From NCBI GenBank assembly GCA_030015575.1, contig CM057340.1, positions 748,285,632-748,349,631 on the forward strand: a stretch of 64,000 nucleotides of DNA. The letters run 5' to 3'. Of the stretch, positions 10,926-21,282 are shown piece after piece. A model generated the notes under the pieces. The model ran no database searches. It was not told where the DNA came from and was given only the letters and a program-made list of their open reading frames with translations. The translations under genes were made by a program, and so were the position numbers. How positions within the stretch are numbered: position 1 is the stretch's first letter; the number at the start of each line of letters is the position of its first letter. This stretch comes from Agapanthus africanus (lineage: Eukaryota; Streptophyta; Magnoliopsida; Asparagales; Amaryllidaceae).

Positions 10926-13900
10926 ATGTCTTTCGACACTTCTTTCTCGTTCGTCCGTTCGGAAAGCGGATTCTCTGAAGCGCCTGTGGACAGAGAAGTC
11001 TTTGCGTTGATCAAAGATCACGACCCGGAGCAAAAGAACCTTCATCTATAGGGAATGTGGTACAATCAAATTATCAGGGGTCGACGCAGCTTTTCTTGTG
11101 CAACACCTTCGGAGGTGATCTCCGCCATTCACTATGCTGACCCACCCCCAGTGAACTACGCTGTAGAGGAAGTCAATTGGACTTCGGAGGGTTGCCTTCA
11201 TCTTTCCATGGCCACGATACCCTTACAGCCGCCGATGGCTTTGGATATCTTGGGGCGGCGTATATGTCTAGGTGAGTCGCGCCCGTGGGGGCAGCCGTAC
11301 ATGATAGGTTTGACTCCCCGCCACTCAGCCAGATATTTGCAGTGAGCCCGGTATATTTTGTCGGCCACGAAATCGCAGCTGTTGAAGCTTGGGCTATACC
11401 CTGCTGTTTATGCTTCTTTCTTCCAGTATTCCACGCCCCCTGTATGGTGGGTCAAACCCTTTTTGGAACAATGGAACGTTCCAACTCACACCTTCATTCT
11501 ACTGAATCGGGAAGTTTCAATCTCTGTAGAGGAGTTCGCGAAGATCTCCGGCTTGTAGGGTTCCTAGGCACACTAATGAGGTCTCACAAGGCATCAACCA
11601 TGCCAATTTCCAAAAATACAAGTGCCGAGAAACTCTAATACGGATCGTTAACTAGAATTTTAGGCGAAACAAGCGAATAGTTAACAACTTAACTAAAAGA
11701 ACGGAAATACAACCTTTGTAGATCCGGTTCTCCACCTCCATAGCTCCATGATGAAGTCCCCTCGCTGTACAAATCGCATCCCGGACTCTAGCATCGGCTT
11801 CATCGGAGAAATGGGCGGGCTTGGTCGTCGGCTTCGATGCCGAAGATGATCTACGTCGAGGCATCACTAGATCAAGCTCCCACTTCACCAAGTCATGAAA
11901 CTTATGAAGAAAACACCCTATACTACTTGGCAAGAGGTAGAGGATGAAGAAATAGGAAGTGGGTTCACTTTAGAATTGGATTTCTCACTCTTATACTCAA
12001 GTTGCCATTGATGGTGGCAAGGTTCTCTTCTTGTTCAAGATGAAGAAGAAGATGAAGATGAATATGATAAGTTAATAATAATAGAAAAGAAAATCATACT
12101 TATCATATACTAACCCTTGGTTAAGTGTAGAGAATGAACTAGGGTTAGTTTAAATGGTTAGGGTTAAGCATGAGACAAGAATGGTGACTTAGTCAATGCT
12201 TCATGAATCTTCAACTAAAAACAAACATAGCCACCATTCATATCTTATCTTTTCCAAAAATAAATAAATAAATAAATGAATAAGAAAGTAATGGATAAAC
12301 AAAACCCTAATCATTAGTTTAACCATGGTTTAATTCTTTACACTTAACCAAGTAAGCATGTATCATCAAACATGATACAATCAAGTGCACAAAAGTATAT
12401 CACATATACAACTTGTGAACTACAAGTGAGAAAATCCGTTTAAAGTGAACCAATACTAGTTAATGCAAAGTAATATATCAAATATATAATTATGCATTAA
12501 ATCATTAAATCAACACTTGATTTAACTACCCGGTCATATCGCATATAACCGACTAATATTCAATGTATCGTCTTATCGAATCAATCCTTGATTCGATAAC
12601 TAGGTTATATCGCATACAACCATTCGACACATTCATCGCGAGAATAGAATACGGTATCACATACACGCATTATTCTCGGTCCCGCACATATCTCATATGC
12701 GCTCCTATTTCGTTTCGCTTGAGCCAGGAAACCTCTGTGTAGGACTCTAAAGACTCGTCAATACGCCGGCAGCAGGTGATGATCATATCAATCACCCACA
12801 AACCGCAAGCGGTCTGCTAAACGTAACGGCCACCCGGGTATTGAGCGATCAGAAGATCGACGAGCAAGCCCGCTCATACTCCTGTGAATCCAACCAGTAA
12901 CACTTACCGTACAGTCCGGTCTCGTCGTCTGATATATCGCATATCTTGCCTAGGGGTGGTAAACGTCAGACCCCAGTAGCTCGATAAGTCGTGTCGATAT
13001 GAGGTCTATAACAGTTCGAGAAACTACTGGTAACACTTACCAGTAAATCTCAGCAACCCTGGCCAGGGATTTCCGGTTATAGCCAATCGAACACAGCGCA
13101 ACATCAACTCCCTATACCGGGAGAGACGAATCCCCTCCTATCGCTCATTGCCTCCATGTGATTCGGGACTGTACCCAAAAACCACCGTTTTGCATGCCCT
13201 CTTGAACGTGGTAAGGTGGAAATCAAAGCACAGTGGGAACCACACAAGACTCTATGACGATCTCGGGTCAACAGACTACTCTGTACCAGTGTCACCAGAG
13301 AACTGCCATCTGACGTAAGGTATAATACCATATGGGAGTTCTCGGCGAGTCCGTCCAGTGTACCCAGTCTCCACTGAGCACCCGTATATCATCTCTGATG
13401 TCAAACACCAGTGGATATGGGATCATCCATCGCCCATCTGTATGGGTCGAGAAGGTATACGCTAGTCTACACTGGTATATCGATGCCCCGTCTCGATACA
13501 CCCACGACTAGGGACTTTAAAGGATGTACTTATGGACTACCATGTCCCCACTAGTATGATCTGCATCATAGTCCAGGTAGTCAAGTACACATCCTAAGGG
13601 CTTTACCAACATGTAACAGAGAGACAATCAGTATACACGTTAAGGTAAAGATCAACCAGATAGCATGCTATCATGTCGAGCAAGAAAGTCCTCCCTATAT
13701 ATGTCCCAGCATCCACTACAATATACATCCTATGTATAGTAATGGCCTCTAGGGCATACATACAACTAACACGGCTTGCCTGTCAGAGGGGAACATTATG
13801 AAGAGATATTACCCCCTGACGAGTATATTTTCGCCACTCGCTCGGTAGTAATGGGTCTGACCCCAGAGAATGCTATTCAACACCGATTCCCAAGCTTGAT

Positions 13901-16900
13901 CAAGGTGCTAAATATTTACGAGAGCCTATTTCTCGCATCCGGAAGTCATAGGGTCATCTTTACGGATTTTATCGCCCGTTTTCTTCGCCCGGAAGTCTTG
14001 TCAAAACAAGGTGCGAAGTTTTCCAAGCTCGATGATCCCTTCGGTTTTGGCTTGGATAGCCATCCGACAGCGGAAGTAGATCAAAAGAATTTCTTCCTTG
14101 CAAATGCCGTGGTCGTCCCCTTTTCAGAACTCGTTGCTCAAGACATCAACGAAGAGGCGTTCTTTTTAGGGTTCCTTGGTTTATGGTTGAGTTGGTTTGT
14201 GCTCCCCATGCATTCTCGCTGCATGAGGCCGTCCGTTTTTTACCCGTCTCACCAAATGGTTGAAAGGACGCAGGTTGCTGTTGGGATTGCTGGATTGGCT
14301 CATTTGTATCATGGCCTTAGCCTGGTGGCAGATACTACTCAACCGGGGGTATAGCCCGTAAATTTCTCGATGCATTATTTCACTTCGTGGCTCGAGCTGC
14401 ACATACTCGGCGCCTTTGGAATCCATAAGAGGCCTCATTTCTTCGAAAGTATTAACTTTCTTCGGGTTATGCGGTTGGTTGATGCTTCCGCTTTGGAGGC
14501 GACCCAGCGAGAGGCTTGGGGGTCTGATTCTTCGCCCGCGTACGGTCGAGGATGGCATGACCTTCATCGATTAGGTTATGACTATTGGCAAGAAATCTGC
14601 TAAGACAGTGCAGCTGCTGCGGGACACCTTCAAAGACGGGGCCTCTACCTTGAAAGCTCGGGAGATTCTTCACTTATATTCAATTAGGCTGGGCTTTTTA
14701 GTGTTTAGGCAGAATGATGCGGCGTTGTTCATGAGATACAACCCGCACCGCTTTTCTCAACAATCAAGCTACAATCAGGGTGTTCCGCTTGAAGCCTTTT
14801 TAGCTGAGCCTACCGCTACAGAGGAAGGTATCCGTAATGTGCTGCACCATTTTATGCAGCTAAATACCGAGTCTAACTTCTTTATCAGCGAGCCAAGCTG
14901 CATCCCGAAAGCTTTGAATGTGTACGTGGCGTGGTACTAGCATGCGATGGGCTCTGTTATCAGGGAAGAAAAACGATTATTGCTTGATCGCAAGGGTGTT
15001 GTCCTAGCGGGTAACCCAACCGTTCCCTTAAAGCGACGGACCATCGTTCGTCCTCCCTTAAGAGAAGCTGCTGCGGCTGTGGTTCTGCACGCTTTTCCTG
15101 ATAAGGGTCTACATCATGCTCCTGTAGAAGCGGTGGCTGTAGCGTCACCCGATTCTGATGTGGGTACGGAGATCGGGACTCTTCGCCCAAAGTTGCCTGC
15201 CAAGCGTAAGCTCGTGTTATCAGCTGCCGGCACTCGCTCACAGAAAAAGAAGAAGTCGATGTTTTCTGTCGACGTCGTACTCGGCCAGGAGCCCCATGCT
15301 CCCTATAGAAAGGGCTTGAGTGAATACGGGACCAATGAGGGTCTATTTATCGATCCTGCGGATGATACCAATCTTCAAGCTGCCCTCGCGGCTTCAGAGC
15401 AACTAGCTCGCGATGAAGCTGCATGGATCGTGATTGCACAGTCTGGTAGGTTTCAGTCGTATCTTTTCGCGGTTATCTCCTATTTTTTTATATTTATGCT
15501 TTGACTGACTCTTTCTTCTTCAACATGTATCTCTGCCGAAGAGGCTCTTGCGGCTTCCCTCAAAACGTTTAAAGAGGAAGAGAGGATCCGTGCTTCTTTG
15601 GGCCTTGGTATAATTCAGCTTATCATGCCTTCATTCCCTTTTTTCTTCATTCGTGGCTTGACCCTTTCTTTTGTCTTATTGCAGGAACTATTTTGACCCC
15701 GGTTAACCCAAGAGCGGTGCCGATCCTGAGCGGTGATACGGCAGCGCTTCCAGAGCCGGCTATCGTGGCCCCAGCTCTTCCGTCAATATTACACGAGGCT
15801 TCACTTAAACAGCCGATGACAGAAGCCGTAGCGACTCCAGAGGCAGCACTTGGTTCGGACGATGACGTCCTTTTGACGGAGGTCTTGCGGAGATCGCTTC
15901 TCACCGCTCAGACCGAAAGGAAGCGTAGGAAGCGTGCGGCGAGTGAACGTGATGCCCGCTTGGCTGTGGGTGCAGGCTCAAGTACAACCCCATCTGTCTC
16001 TATTCCTCTAGAGGATGCTCAAGCTGCTCTGTCTACCGCTCATAGACAGGTTGTGCGCGCGGCCCGGGAGGCAACCTAGAATCTTTTGCAAGGTAATGCA
16101 AAGCCCGGTCTTTTCATTTTTACTCGATCCGTAAATTCTGATATACTATGTCTTGCACGGCCAACTATCGGCGATGAGGCGGCAGGCGAGAAGACAGCGA
16201 TCACAAAGCCCGAAGCGGCTACTCTCTCTCGGGAGTCTGGGACCGCCCCAATCACCGCTCTTTCTCCTTGTGGTTCCTTGCTATCGGCGGGTATTGCGAG
16301 TGTCACGATGGCCTTTATCGAATCCGGGGCGAGGCCACGGGCGCAGAAACTATTCCAATGGCGGAGAGCGAAGGAGCTGCTGTGCCTAGTGATGCTCTCG
16401 CCGTGGTTTCGGTTAGCAACTTATCAGGTAGATCCAGGGTCACTGTTTTCTTTTTATCATTCGATCCCGTTCATCCCCATCTGATGACATTTTGTTCGTT
16501 TTGAGTGTAGGTGCAGTAAATGTTGCACCATCTGAAGTGCCTCTGGTCGCCACCGTGACGGCTGTTGTTCCGTTGCCTTCTCCCATGTTGTCTGGAGTGC
16601 TGGAAGGTATATGTTTGCGACTTATCAGTTTCAATGTAGGTAATATACTCTTTGTACTGACATCGTATTGTTACAACCGTGCAGGAGTCCTTTTTGACCA
16701 TTTTTATCAGGTGCTGAACTCGCATTTCTCCTTCCAGTCGGAAGTCAGTCTGCCTGCCGGTGTCGGTGAGTATAGCTTTTAACCAACATCTCTTTCTTTC
16801 TTTTATGGTCAAACATGTCGTTGCTAATTCTTCTTTGTATTGATTGCAGCGTTATAGATTGGAGGAGGGGATGAGAGAATAGTCGCGCCTCCAGCACTCC

Positions 16901-17707
16901 CAGCTTTACCACCTGTCGCAACTGATATATTAGACCCTATTACTTGTGCATTTTCTTTATCTCTTGAGCCGACATCTGATTATAATTCATTTTGCAGCGA
17001 TCGCACCGTCTCCAGCTCCCTTCGAGTCTCAAATATTAATACCTGCAGGGCCCTTTTTCAGACGTCCATCCTCTAGAGGCGCTGCAACTAGCCTGCACAT
17101 GTTAAGTGAATTCATTGAGGATCTTGATGCTGAAGCCCTCATATTTGCTGCAGATTCTGCTGCTGAGGTTAATCCTATGCCGGCGACGCTCGTGAACTTC
17201 CATGACGAAGGCGTCGTCCAGTCTTGGGTTAATTACTGCAAAAAGATCGAGACCTGCCTGCATGAGATTGAGCTCAGGCGTCCTGCTCCGGAAGTGTTGG
17301 ATTTGAACTCCCGGTGGGCTGCATAGATTGAGCAGAGCGTTCCCTTCCTCCGCTATTTCGAACAAGAGGCGACCTTAATACGGAAGGAACGTGAGGAGGC
17401 TTTAGGCGAATCCGCCCGGCTGTGCGCCCAGGTTGACGCGAATGCTGCACAGCTGAAAGCTATCTTTGAGGGCCTCTTACGATGTATTTCTGACGGGCTA
17501 ACGCTGAGGCAGAAGCTCGATCTCATTGAGCGGGATGCGCAGAGTCGTGAGGCGGCTCAGCAGGAAATCGATGAAAATGTTTCATCCTGTTTGCAGCAAC
17601 GGGCCCGTGTCGAAGCTGAGCTGGCCACGGCGGCTGCTCATGAAAAGGAGCTGAGAGGAGTGCGCAAACAGCTTGCTGATTTGCTAAAATCGCCTCCTTC
17701 TCAATAG
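10926..17707 (+). pseudogene. Plant-mobile-domain-like protein with C-terminal coiled coil (multi-exon, interrupted)
   Basis: The frame from ATG 10926 holds motifs typical of the plant mobile domain (aminotransferase-like family): THTFILLNREVSISVEEFAK and FLGLWLSWFVLP, then GLAHLYHGLS. After removal of the copia-type solo LTR at 11554-13771 the frame resumes exactly (ISG to LPVRG). A basic, low-complexity middle (about 14950-16080) follows, then a Glu/Ala-rich coiled coil (about 17330-17700) ending at TAG 17705. Later exons are bounded by good GT-AG sites: 15446 to 15541, 15608 to 15684, and probable ones at 16093, 16430, 16505, 16608, 16690, 16850 and 17000. In-frame stops at 11049, 11343, 14352, 14938, 16077 and 17324 and a frame change near 14578 show decay. 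The function is unknown; the family includes the host proteins MAIN and MAIL1 as well as transposon-borne members. Confidence 0.7.
11554..13771 (-). repeat. Copia-type solo LTR inserted in the mobile-domain gene
   Basis: The 2218 bp sequence starts TGTTAGTTGTATG on the minus strand and ends CCTACA, and is bounded by the perfect 5-bp duplication CGGCT (11549-11553 and 13772-13776). The start shares TATGCCCTAGAGGCCATTAC with the Angela-like LTRs, but the rest is clearly diverged, so it is a related subfamily. No internal region remains, as expected after LTR-LTR recombination. It interrupts the coding frame of the gene without loss of host sequence. Confidence 0.92.
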
Positions 17708-17798
17708 TCGTCTTTGTATCGATTGTAATTTATGAATAACATGTATTCATTTTATTTTTTATTTTATATGATGTATCTCGTATTCAATTGGATTCATG

Positions 17799-17804
17799 AA
17801 TAAA
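17799..17804 (+). terminator. Polyadenylation signal of the antisense gene
   Basis: AATAAA lies about 92 bp after the TAG at 17705, in an AT-rich stretch. A further near match, GAATAA, is at about 17734. Confidence 0.5.
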
Positions 17805-17935
17805 GGACACATTTTTTTATCTTCGACTATCGCTTTCTTTTCTCTGCTGTGTTGTTGGTATGTGATTTCAGCAAATGTAACTTGTGGACGATAGATAACA
17901 GTTCATCTTGAACTCTTTGTAGGGCAGCGATGGCT

Positions 17936-18380
17936 TAAGAGACAGGTTCAGATCTGCCGCCTAAGGCTTTCCAACTTTATGAGCCGTGAGGGTCTCATAA
18001 AGACTTTTCTCCCGACGAGTCGAGAGGATCCCGTAGGTGTATTTTCTCCCTAAGAGTCGTGAGGACTCCTAAGTGTGAGTTTTCTCGTGAGAGTAGTAAG
18101 GATCTCACAAGAGAATTTTTTTCGCTTATAAGTCGAGAGGACTCGTAAATAGTTGTTTACCCCTTTGTCGAGATTCAACTTTGGAGAGTGTGGCCCATGA
18201 ATAGTATGCAATAGTCTATCTTGGACCGACTTGCAGGGCCCCAATGCTTAAGAAACAGGTCCTTATCCCCATTGCCTAAGGCTTTGCCCTACGATTCAAG
18301 ACGAATCGAGAAGTTCTCGCAAGGACACTAATTTTCTCACGAGTCGAGACGAATCGAGAAGTTCTTGCAAGGGTTTCCTA
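17936..18380 (-). repeat. Hairpin cassette, copy 1 (with a partial second copy)
   Basis: This block has short inverted repeats around a constant loop, for example TTTATGAG at 17976-17983, the loop CCGTGAGGGT, then CTCATAAA at 17994-18001. Related hairpins continue to about 18170, and a partial repeat lies at about 18240-18380. The same cassette recurs at 20290-20820 and, in sense orientation, in elements A (31490-31730) and B (40490-40740). Confidence 0.8.
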
Positions 18381-18800
18381 ACGTCACAATTAACTCCTGC
18401 TAATAGAAGTCCGTTAGGGTCTGTGGTACTAAGGTTTTTTTTACCCGCCGTACCGTCGCGTTGGCCGATATATTCCCTGATATGCAATCTTGTTGTTCGG
18501 CTAGCCCTGCGACTGTCGTGTCTCCGATCCCTTCGAGGGCTGGACAAGACGTCTTCAAGTAATCTTCCAGGTAATATTACCGCGAAAGAGCAAGCGTTAG
18601 GGTATTCCATGTCGCTTTTTACTTGAGCTTAGGCTCAGTTTGGGAGCCCTGATGAGTCATGACCACTTCGCGCTGGTGTGGGATGATCTCCGATAGTCTT
18701 TTCAGGTCTCATTTGAGTTGTCGTCAAGACCCTGAAGCGGGGTATTTTCCTTAGCTTCGTTGGTTGACACTGTGCCTACAATATTGCGTCGAATGTCGAG

Positions 18801-18992
18801 GTTGTCTCTGGGTTATCTGTGAACCATTGAGATTTGGAACTAAGGGACTTTGCCATGGCTCCGTTGTAGTCTCTAGGCTATCTATGAACCGTCGAGATTT
18901 GGAACTAGGGGACTTTGCCATGGCTCCGTTGTAGTCTCTAGGCTATCTGTGAACCGTTGAGATTTGGAACTAGGGGAATTTGCCATGGCTCC
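18801..18992 (-). repeat. 65-bp tandem repeat, three units
   Basis: The units 18801-18862, 18863-18927 and 18928-18992 share CCGTYGAGATTTGGAACTA and TTTGCCATGGCTCC. Degenerate single units reappear at about 19405-19465 and 19510-19580. There is no coding content. Confidence 0.85.
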
Positions 18993-19019
18993 GTTTGTTG
19001 ACGTCGTATATTCCTGCAA

Positions 19020-19255
19020 AGACACTGATTTCTCTATGGGTCGTCGCGAATCGAGATGCTCTCGTCAAGGACGCTGATTTCCCTGAATAGAGATTTTTGC
19101 CAAGGACGCTGATTTCCTTAGGGTTGAGACGGATCGAGAGATTCTTGCAAAGACATTAATTTCCTTACGGGTCGACGCAAATCGAGATGTTCTTGCCAAG
19201 GATGCTGATTTTCCTGAATCGAGAGGTTTTTCCAAGGACACTGATTTCCCTGGGG
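19020..19255 (-). repeat. Degenerate tandem repeat of about 50-60 bp
   Basis: Repeated phrases CAAGGACGCTGATTTCC and GAATCGAGATGYTC alternate four to five times with drift. They resemble fragments of the neighbouring hairpin cassette at 18300-18370. Confidence 0.6.
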
Positions 19256-19261
19256 TTAGTT

Positions 19262-19411
19262 GACTTGTTTCCGAGACAGCGTCATTGGATGACGTATTTC
19301 CGAGACGGGGTCATTTGATGACCTGTTTCCGCGACGGGGTCATTTGCTGACGTGTATCCGATACATGGTCATTTGATGACGTGTTTTCGCGACGGGGTCA
19401 TTGGATGACGC
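19262..19411 (-). repeat. About 30-bp tandem repeat carrying GTCAT-TTG-ATGAC
   Basis: Five units read roughly TGTTTCCGMGACGGGGTCATT, then GATGACG. Each contains an inverted repeat of five bases around TTG or TGG. The third unit has GCTGAC in place of GATGAC. Confidence 0.8.
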
Positions 19412-19874
19412 TAGGTTGTCTGTGAACCGTAGAGTCTTAGAACTGGGGACTTTGCCGTGGCTTTAATTGGTGATGTCGCGTCTGAATCCTGCTGGAATGA
19501 GGAGGAACGCCGTTGTTGTTCTCTAAGCTGTAGACGCAGCCGTCGAGATTTGGAACTAGGGACTTTTTCGTGGCTCCGATTGGTTGCAAACCTGAGGTCG
19601 GTTGTTGACGTTACGTTTGAATCCTGCTGGAGTTGAGAAAGAACGCCGTTGTTGGTCTCCTGGGATGCAGATATTACTGTCGAGATCTGACTTTTCCCTT
19701 TGACAGAGTTTATTGGGACATGTGGTTCCCTTTCGTTTATGCCCATGGATTGTATACAGGGGTCGGTATGGACTTACCTGCAGGGCAAAAATTTCATTTC
19801 ATATATATTATTGTTTTCTTTCTGCGATGCTCTATCGTTTCAGCTTTTTGTATCGCGAAAGTCGTGATTGCCCA

Positions 19875-20045
19875 ATCATTTCGGCTGTTTTTTGCGGTGC
19901 CCAATTATTTCGGCTGTTTTTTTTCTTCTTTTTACTTGCTGCTTTTTATTGTGAGTTGCCCAATCATTTCGGCTATTTTTGTATGCATATATTTTACTTG
20001 CTGATTTTGTTGCAAGTTGCCCCATCATTTCGGCTATTTTACATG
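19875..20045 (-). repeat. Dispersed repeat: four copies of a 19-bp motif
   Basis: CCCAATCATTTCGGCTGTT or close variants occur at about 19870, 19900, 19957 and 20020, separated by T-rich spacers. The same motif (GCCGAAATGATNGGG in sense) recurs in the 3' regions of A (about 31010-31110) and B (about 40040-40100), which links the two families. Confidence 0.75.
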
Positions 20046-20072
20046 CATTTTTTTGAGTACGGAACTCAAGAT

Positions 20073-20225
20073 CTGATACCAATATTAGTATCAGCATCGC
20101 TGCGGCTGGAATATTGCCAGGAGCGAATCATCATATGTCGTGAAAGGACTTGGAACTTGATGCTGATGTAGGCATCAGCATCGCTACAACTGGGATATTG
20201 CCAGGAGCGAATCTTCATTTGCCTT
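20073..20225 (-). repeat. Two copies of a module shared with elements A and B
   Basis: The phrases GGAATATTGCCAGGAGCGAATC and GGGATATTGCCAGGAGCGAATC (about 20108 and 20190) with upstream ATCAGCATCGCT correspond, on the other strand, to the GATTCGCTCCTGGTACC...ATTCCAGTGTAGCGATGCTGAT modules at about 31950-32130 and 40930-41060. Confidence 0.7.
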
Positions 20226-20289
20226 TGTCGATTTAAACAAAGATGGCTTAGCAAACAGGGTTAGAATCCTGTCGACTAAGGCTTTTGAC

Positions 20290-20820
20290 TTCATGAGCCG
20301 TAAGGTTTTCATAAAGGTGTTTCTCTCTACGAGTCGTGAGAATCTCGTAGGTGCATTTTCTCCTTTGGAATCATGAGGATTCCTAAGTGTGTGTCTCTTA
20401 TAAGTCGTAAGGATCTTACAAGAGTGTTTTTTCCTTATAAGCCAGAGGACTTACAAGTGTTTGTTCATCAAATGAGGGCATTCCTTATCGTTGATGGGAC
20501 TCGGAAAGGAAATGATTATTTGCGCCCGTGGATTGTATACAAGGGTCAGTATTAAACCGCTTATAGGGCAGTCTGGAAAAGGTGATGGCTTAAGAACAGG
20601 TTCAGATCCCTGTAGCTTAAGGCTTTTGAATCTTACGAGCCGTGAGGGTCTCATAAGAGGGTTCTCCTTACGAGTCGTGAGGATCTCGTAAGTGTAATTT
20701 CTCCTTAGGAATCGTGGGGATCCCTAAATGTGTCGCTCCTTTGTGAGTCGTAAGGATCTCACGCTGGTAGTTTTCTCCTTACAAAATCGAGAGGACCTTG
20801 CAAGTGTCTTTTAATGAGAT
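20290..20820 (-). repeat. Hairpin cassette, copies 2 and 3
   Basis: The clearest hairpins are CTACGAG (20327-20333) with CTCGTAG (20344-20350); CTTACGAG (20667-20674) with CTCGTAAG (20685-20692), perfect over 8 bp; TTAGG (20705-20709) with CCTAA (20723-20727); and GTGAG (20743-20747) with CTCAC (20758-20762). Most enclose TCGTGAGGAT or a close variant. Confidence 0.85.
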
Positions 20821-20828
20821 TGCACTCT

Positions 20829-21100
20829 TTCGGGTTTTCACAAACTCGCCGGTAGCCCTGCTGTTTTTACTCACGGAGCCCTTTCGGGTTTTCATCCGTG
20901 CCCATCTTGCTTATGGACGCACCTTTTTCATTTTTTATTATTTTTATTTTTTATATTTTTAAATATTTTTTTAAATATTTTTTTATTTTTTATGAGTCTG
21001 CGCCCTTTCGGGTTTTCACAAACATCCCCGGTCGCTTTACTGTTTTTACTCACAGAGCCCTTTCGGGTTTTCATCCGTGCCCATCTTGCTTATGGACGTA
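20829..21100 (-). repeat. About 170-bp direct duplication with T-rich filler
   Basis: Two copies (about 20829-20925 and 20996-21098) share CCCTTTCGGGTTTTCA and CCCATCTTGCTTATGGACG. They are separated by an A/T-only tract at about 20930-20992. Confidence 0.75.
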
Positions 21101-21282
21101 CCGATTTTTTTTGCGCGTTACCTTAAGGATGTTGCGGTTTGTAGTAGTTTACAGACGTTTCGGTCAATTGTTCGTAGGTCCGGGATTTTTCCCGGGCAAC
21201 GTACGATTACACAGCTTGATGTTCTTGCAATTCTTCGTATATTTTGTGCCGGAGGTGGATTCCTTGAAGAGAGGGCTGAGGG

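Noticed and set aside
13104..13501. Minus-strand frames within the solo LTR
   Set aside because: They are short, have no domain, and are not conserved in the related LTRs.
17936..20820. CRISPR-like array
   Set aside because: The sequence is a plant genome, spacers are not unique equal-length inserts, and the units are hairpins with varying arms inside a retroelement.
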